62,217 nucleotides of DNA from Pseudorhodobacter antarcticus (GTDB lineage: Bacteria; Pseudomonadota; Alphaproteobacteria; Rhodobacterales; Rhodobacteraceae): the NCBI RefSeq assembly GCF_900110135.1, contig NZ_FOCO01000020.1:1-62217 (forward strand), read 5' to 3'. Positions 61,297-62,217 of the stretch are shown here, piece after piece. The position numbers and the translations under genes are program-made. The number at the start of each line of letters is the position of its first letter. Position 1 is the stretch's first letter. The notes beneath the pieces are model-generated. The model saw nothing but the letters and a program-made list of their open reading frames with translations. It was not told the DNA's origin and made no database searches.

Positions 61297-61737
61297 TTAC
61301 AGCCCCGCGAGAGGATCGAAGGGTTCGGCAGACACAGGGACTTGCGCCTCTGTGGCCTGATCCACCTCTGCGGTCACAACCGCGTCTTCCAATCCAGTGC
61401 TTTCAGCGCGGACCGTCTTCTTGCCAACAGCATATGCCTGCTTGCTTGGCTTGGTGATATAGCCGAGTTCAACAGCACGGTTCAGGTACGCCCGGACAGT
61501 CTGGACAGACTTGATTTCCATGTCCATACGCTTCGCAGCGGCCATGATCTGATTGATGTTCAGTTCAGCGTATCCCGCTTCCTTGCCCGCAACCACTACA
61601 TCAGCCCAGTTACGCGCTGCGGCACTGCGGTCGCCGCCGCCTGCTCCAAGGTTCTTTTGAAGTTCGGCTGGAAGATCAGAAACGTCGGTGAAGTCAAAGA
61701 TGTTCTTGTTTGTCATATGTACTTTCTTCGGGGTCAT
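61297..61737 (-). CDS. Right-most phage gene, possible winged-helix regulator
   Basis: 146 residues. The middle part (NINQIMAAAKRMDMEIKSVQTVRAYLNRAVELGYITKPSKQAYAV) looks like a helix-turn-helix followed by a wing. It is the gene nearest attR, has its own promoter region with a palindrome and its own terminator, as a lysogeny or early regulator might. ATG 61737 has AAGGAG six bases upstream; the ATG at 61716 is an alternative. Confidence 0.6.
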   Translation of the reverse strand: MTPKKVHMTNKNIFDFTDVSDLPAELQKNLGAGGGDRSAAARNWADVVVAGKEAGYAELNINQIMAAAKRMDMEIKSVQTVRAYLNRAVELGYITKPSKQAYAVGKKTVRAESTGLEDAVVTAEVDQATEAQVPVSAEPFDPLAGL

Positions 61738-61752
61738 TTGATGCTCCTTGCA

Positions 61753-61811
61753 GGTTAGCCACGGCAACAATAACATAAGTGTTATCAAAGGCGCTATAGC
61801 AAGGGTTAGCC
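61753..61811. promoter_or_regulatory. Arm-type direct repeats and palindromic operator, right end
   Basis: GGTTAGCC at 61753-61760 and 61804-61811, 51 bp apart in direct orientation, matching the left-end octamers. Between them ATAACA-N4-TGTTAT (61770-61785) is a perfect palindrome in the promoter region of the right-most gene. Confidence 0.5.
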
Positions 61812-61845
61812 ATTACTAAGTGATTGAAACTGCTATGGTTGGGTC

Positions 61846-61865
61846 GTCCTGCCGGGCCTACCATT
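61846..61865. other. attR core repeat
   Basis: GTCCTGCCGGGCCTACCATT, identical to attL. The rest of the tRNA is not present here, as expected for the distal attachment site. Confidence 0.9.
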
Positions 61866-61893
61866 CTCTTTGAAACACTGTGTGGTTCGACAC

Positions 61894-62217
61894 GGCTCTG
61901 TTGCACAAATCTCATGAGGGATTCATCTTGTGAATCCAGCATGGTAGCTGTGTGGTATGAGTAAACCGACACCCCTCGCCTACAAGACCAGGAACTGGTC
62001 CGCCTATAACGAAGCGCTCAAGCGTCGTGGCTCGCTGACGATTTGGTTCGATCCCACCATGACCTGGGAGGCTGCGCCGACCGGAAAACGTGGCCGACAG
62101 CCCGACTACAGTGACGCTGCGATCCAGACATGTCTGACGATGAAAGTACTGTTCGGCATGGCGCTGCGGCAGACGACGGGGTTTGTCGAGAGCCTCCTGC
62201 ACCTGATCGACTTGGAT
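61894..62217 (+). mobile_element. IS5-family insertion sequence, left part
   Basis: The terminal inverted repeat GGCTCTGTTGCACAAATC begins at 61894, close to the GGCTTTGTTG...AAATC ends of IS903-type elements. The element starts 28 bp beyond attR and runs out of the window. Confidence 0.8.
61957..62217 (+). CDS. IS5-family transposase, N-terminal part
   Basis: 87 residues visible, open to the window edge. YKTRNWSAYNEALKRRGSLT, IWFDPTMTWEA and QTCLTMKVLFGMALRQTTGF are typical of IS5/IS903 DDE transposases. The catalytic residues lie beyond the end. Confidence 0.88.
   Translation, partial: MSKPTPLAYKTRNWSAYNEALKRRGSLTIWFDPTMTWEAAPTGKRGRQPDYSDAAIQTCLTMKVLFGMALRQTTGFVESLLHLIDLD

Larger units (their letters stand above)
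18573..61865. mobile_element. Complete temperate T7-like (Autographiviridae-type) prophage
   Basis: A 43.3-kb region bounded by a perfect 20-bp repeat, with an integrase at the left edge and a full set of T7-type modules in order. Present: early genes, replication, single-subunit RNA polymerase, portal to tail fibre, terminase and lysis. All recognised phage genes are on the minus strand and no recognised phage gene is visibly broken, so the prophage may be inducible. Extra cargo compared with T7 includes a DnaN clamp, an endonuclease VII and a large gene-free left arm. Confidence 0.92.

Noticed and set aside
61694-61972. Open frame crossing attR
   Set aside because: It joins phage, attachment site and IS sequence and exists only by chance after integration.

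Overview
The window is a chromosomal segment of a Roseobacter-group alphaproteobacterium (Rhodobacterales). Three things point there: a norCBQD nitric oxide reductase cluster with an NnrR-type box, a DMSP demethylase gene (dmdA) followed directly by acrylyl-CoA reductase (acuI), and long RTX/Hint exoprotein repeats. It holds two transposable elements and one complete prophage.

Host part, 1-18,572. The left end is decayed DNA. An IS21-family element (714-3348) carries frameshifts in both istA and istB and splits a conserved small alphaproteobacterial gene. An RTX calcium-binding repeat/Hint exoprotein pseudogene follows (about 3733-7258). Next comes the minus-strand denitrification cluster norC-norB-norQ-norD-nnrT plus two small genes, with a TTG-N8-CAA box upstream of norC. 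A GntR/FadR-family regulator is divergent from a tight plus-strand operon DUF2182-DUF1326-dmdA-acuI (DMSP demethylation and acrylate detoxification). A FliM/FliN-type gene and a CAT-anticodon tRNA close the host part.

Prophage, 18,573-61,865 (43.3 kb). A temperate T7-like podovirus is integrated in the 3' end of the tRNA. A perfect 20-bp core repeat flanks it, and GGTTAGCC arm-type repeats lie inside both ends. Almost every gene is on the minus strand, so transcription runs right to left: a possible regulator, small early genes, primase, DnaB-like helicase, a phosphoesterase-like protein, a dATP/dGTP diphosphohydrolase-like protein, DNA ligase, a nucleotidyltransferase, family A DNA polymerase, an SSB-like protein, 5'-3' exonuclease, endonuclease VII, single-subunit RNA polymerase, GNAT, portal, scaffold, capsid, tail tubes A and B, internal virion proteins, tail fibre, terminase and a lysis cassette with overlapping spanins. 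Four copies of a promoter-like 19-mer lie where a phage-RNA-polymerase promoter would be expected.

Left arm, 18.6-26.1 kb. This is the least ordinary part. It holds about 1.6 kb without genes, whose left 0.9 kb looks like a large, highly structured noncoding RNA on the minus strand. Around it are iteron-like repeats, a family of stem-loops sharing an invariant GAGCCTGAGA loop at gene leaders, a possible plus-strand antisense RNA that would present the complementary loop, many very small genes, a phage-encoded DnaN sliding clamp and the integrase. To the right of attR a second insertion sequence (IS5 family) starts and runs off the window.
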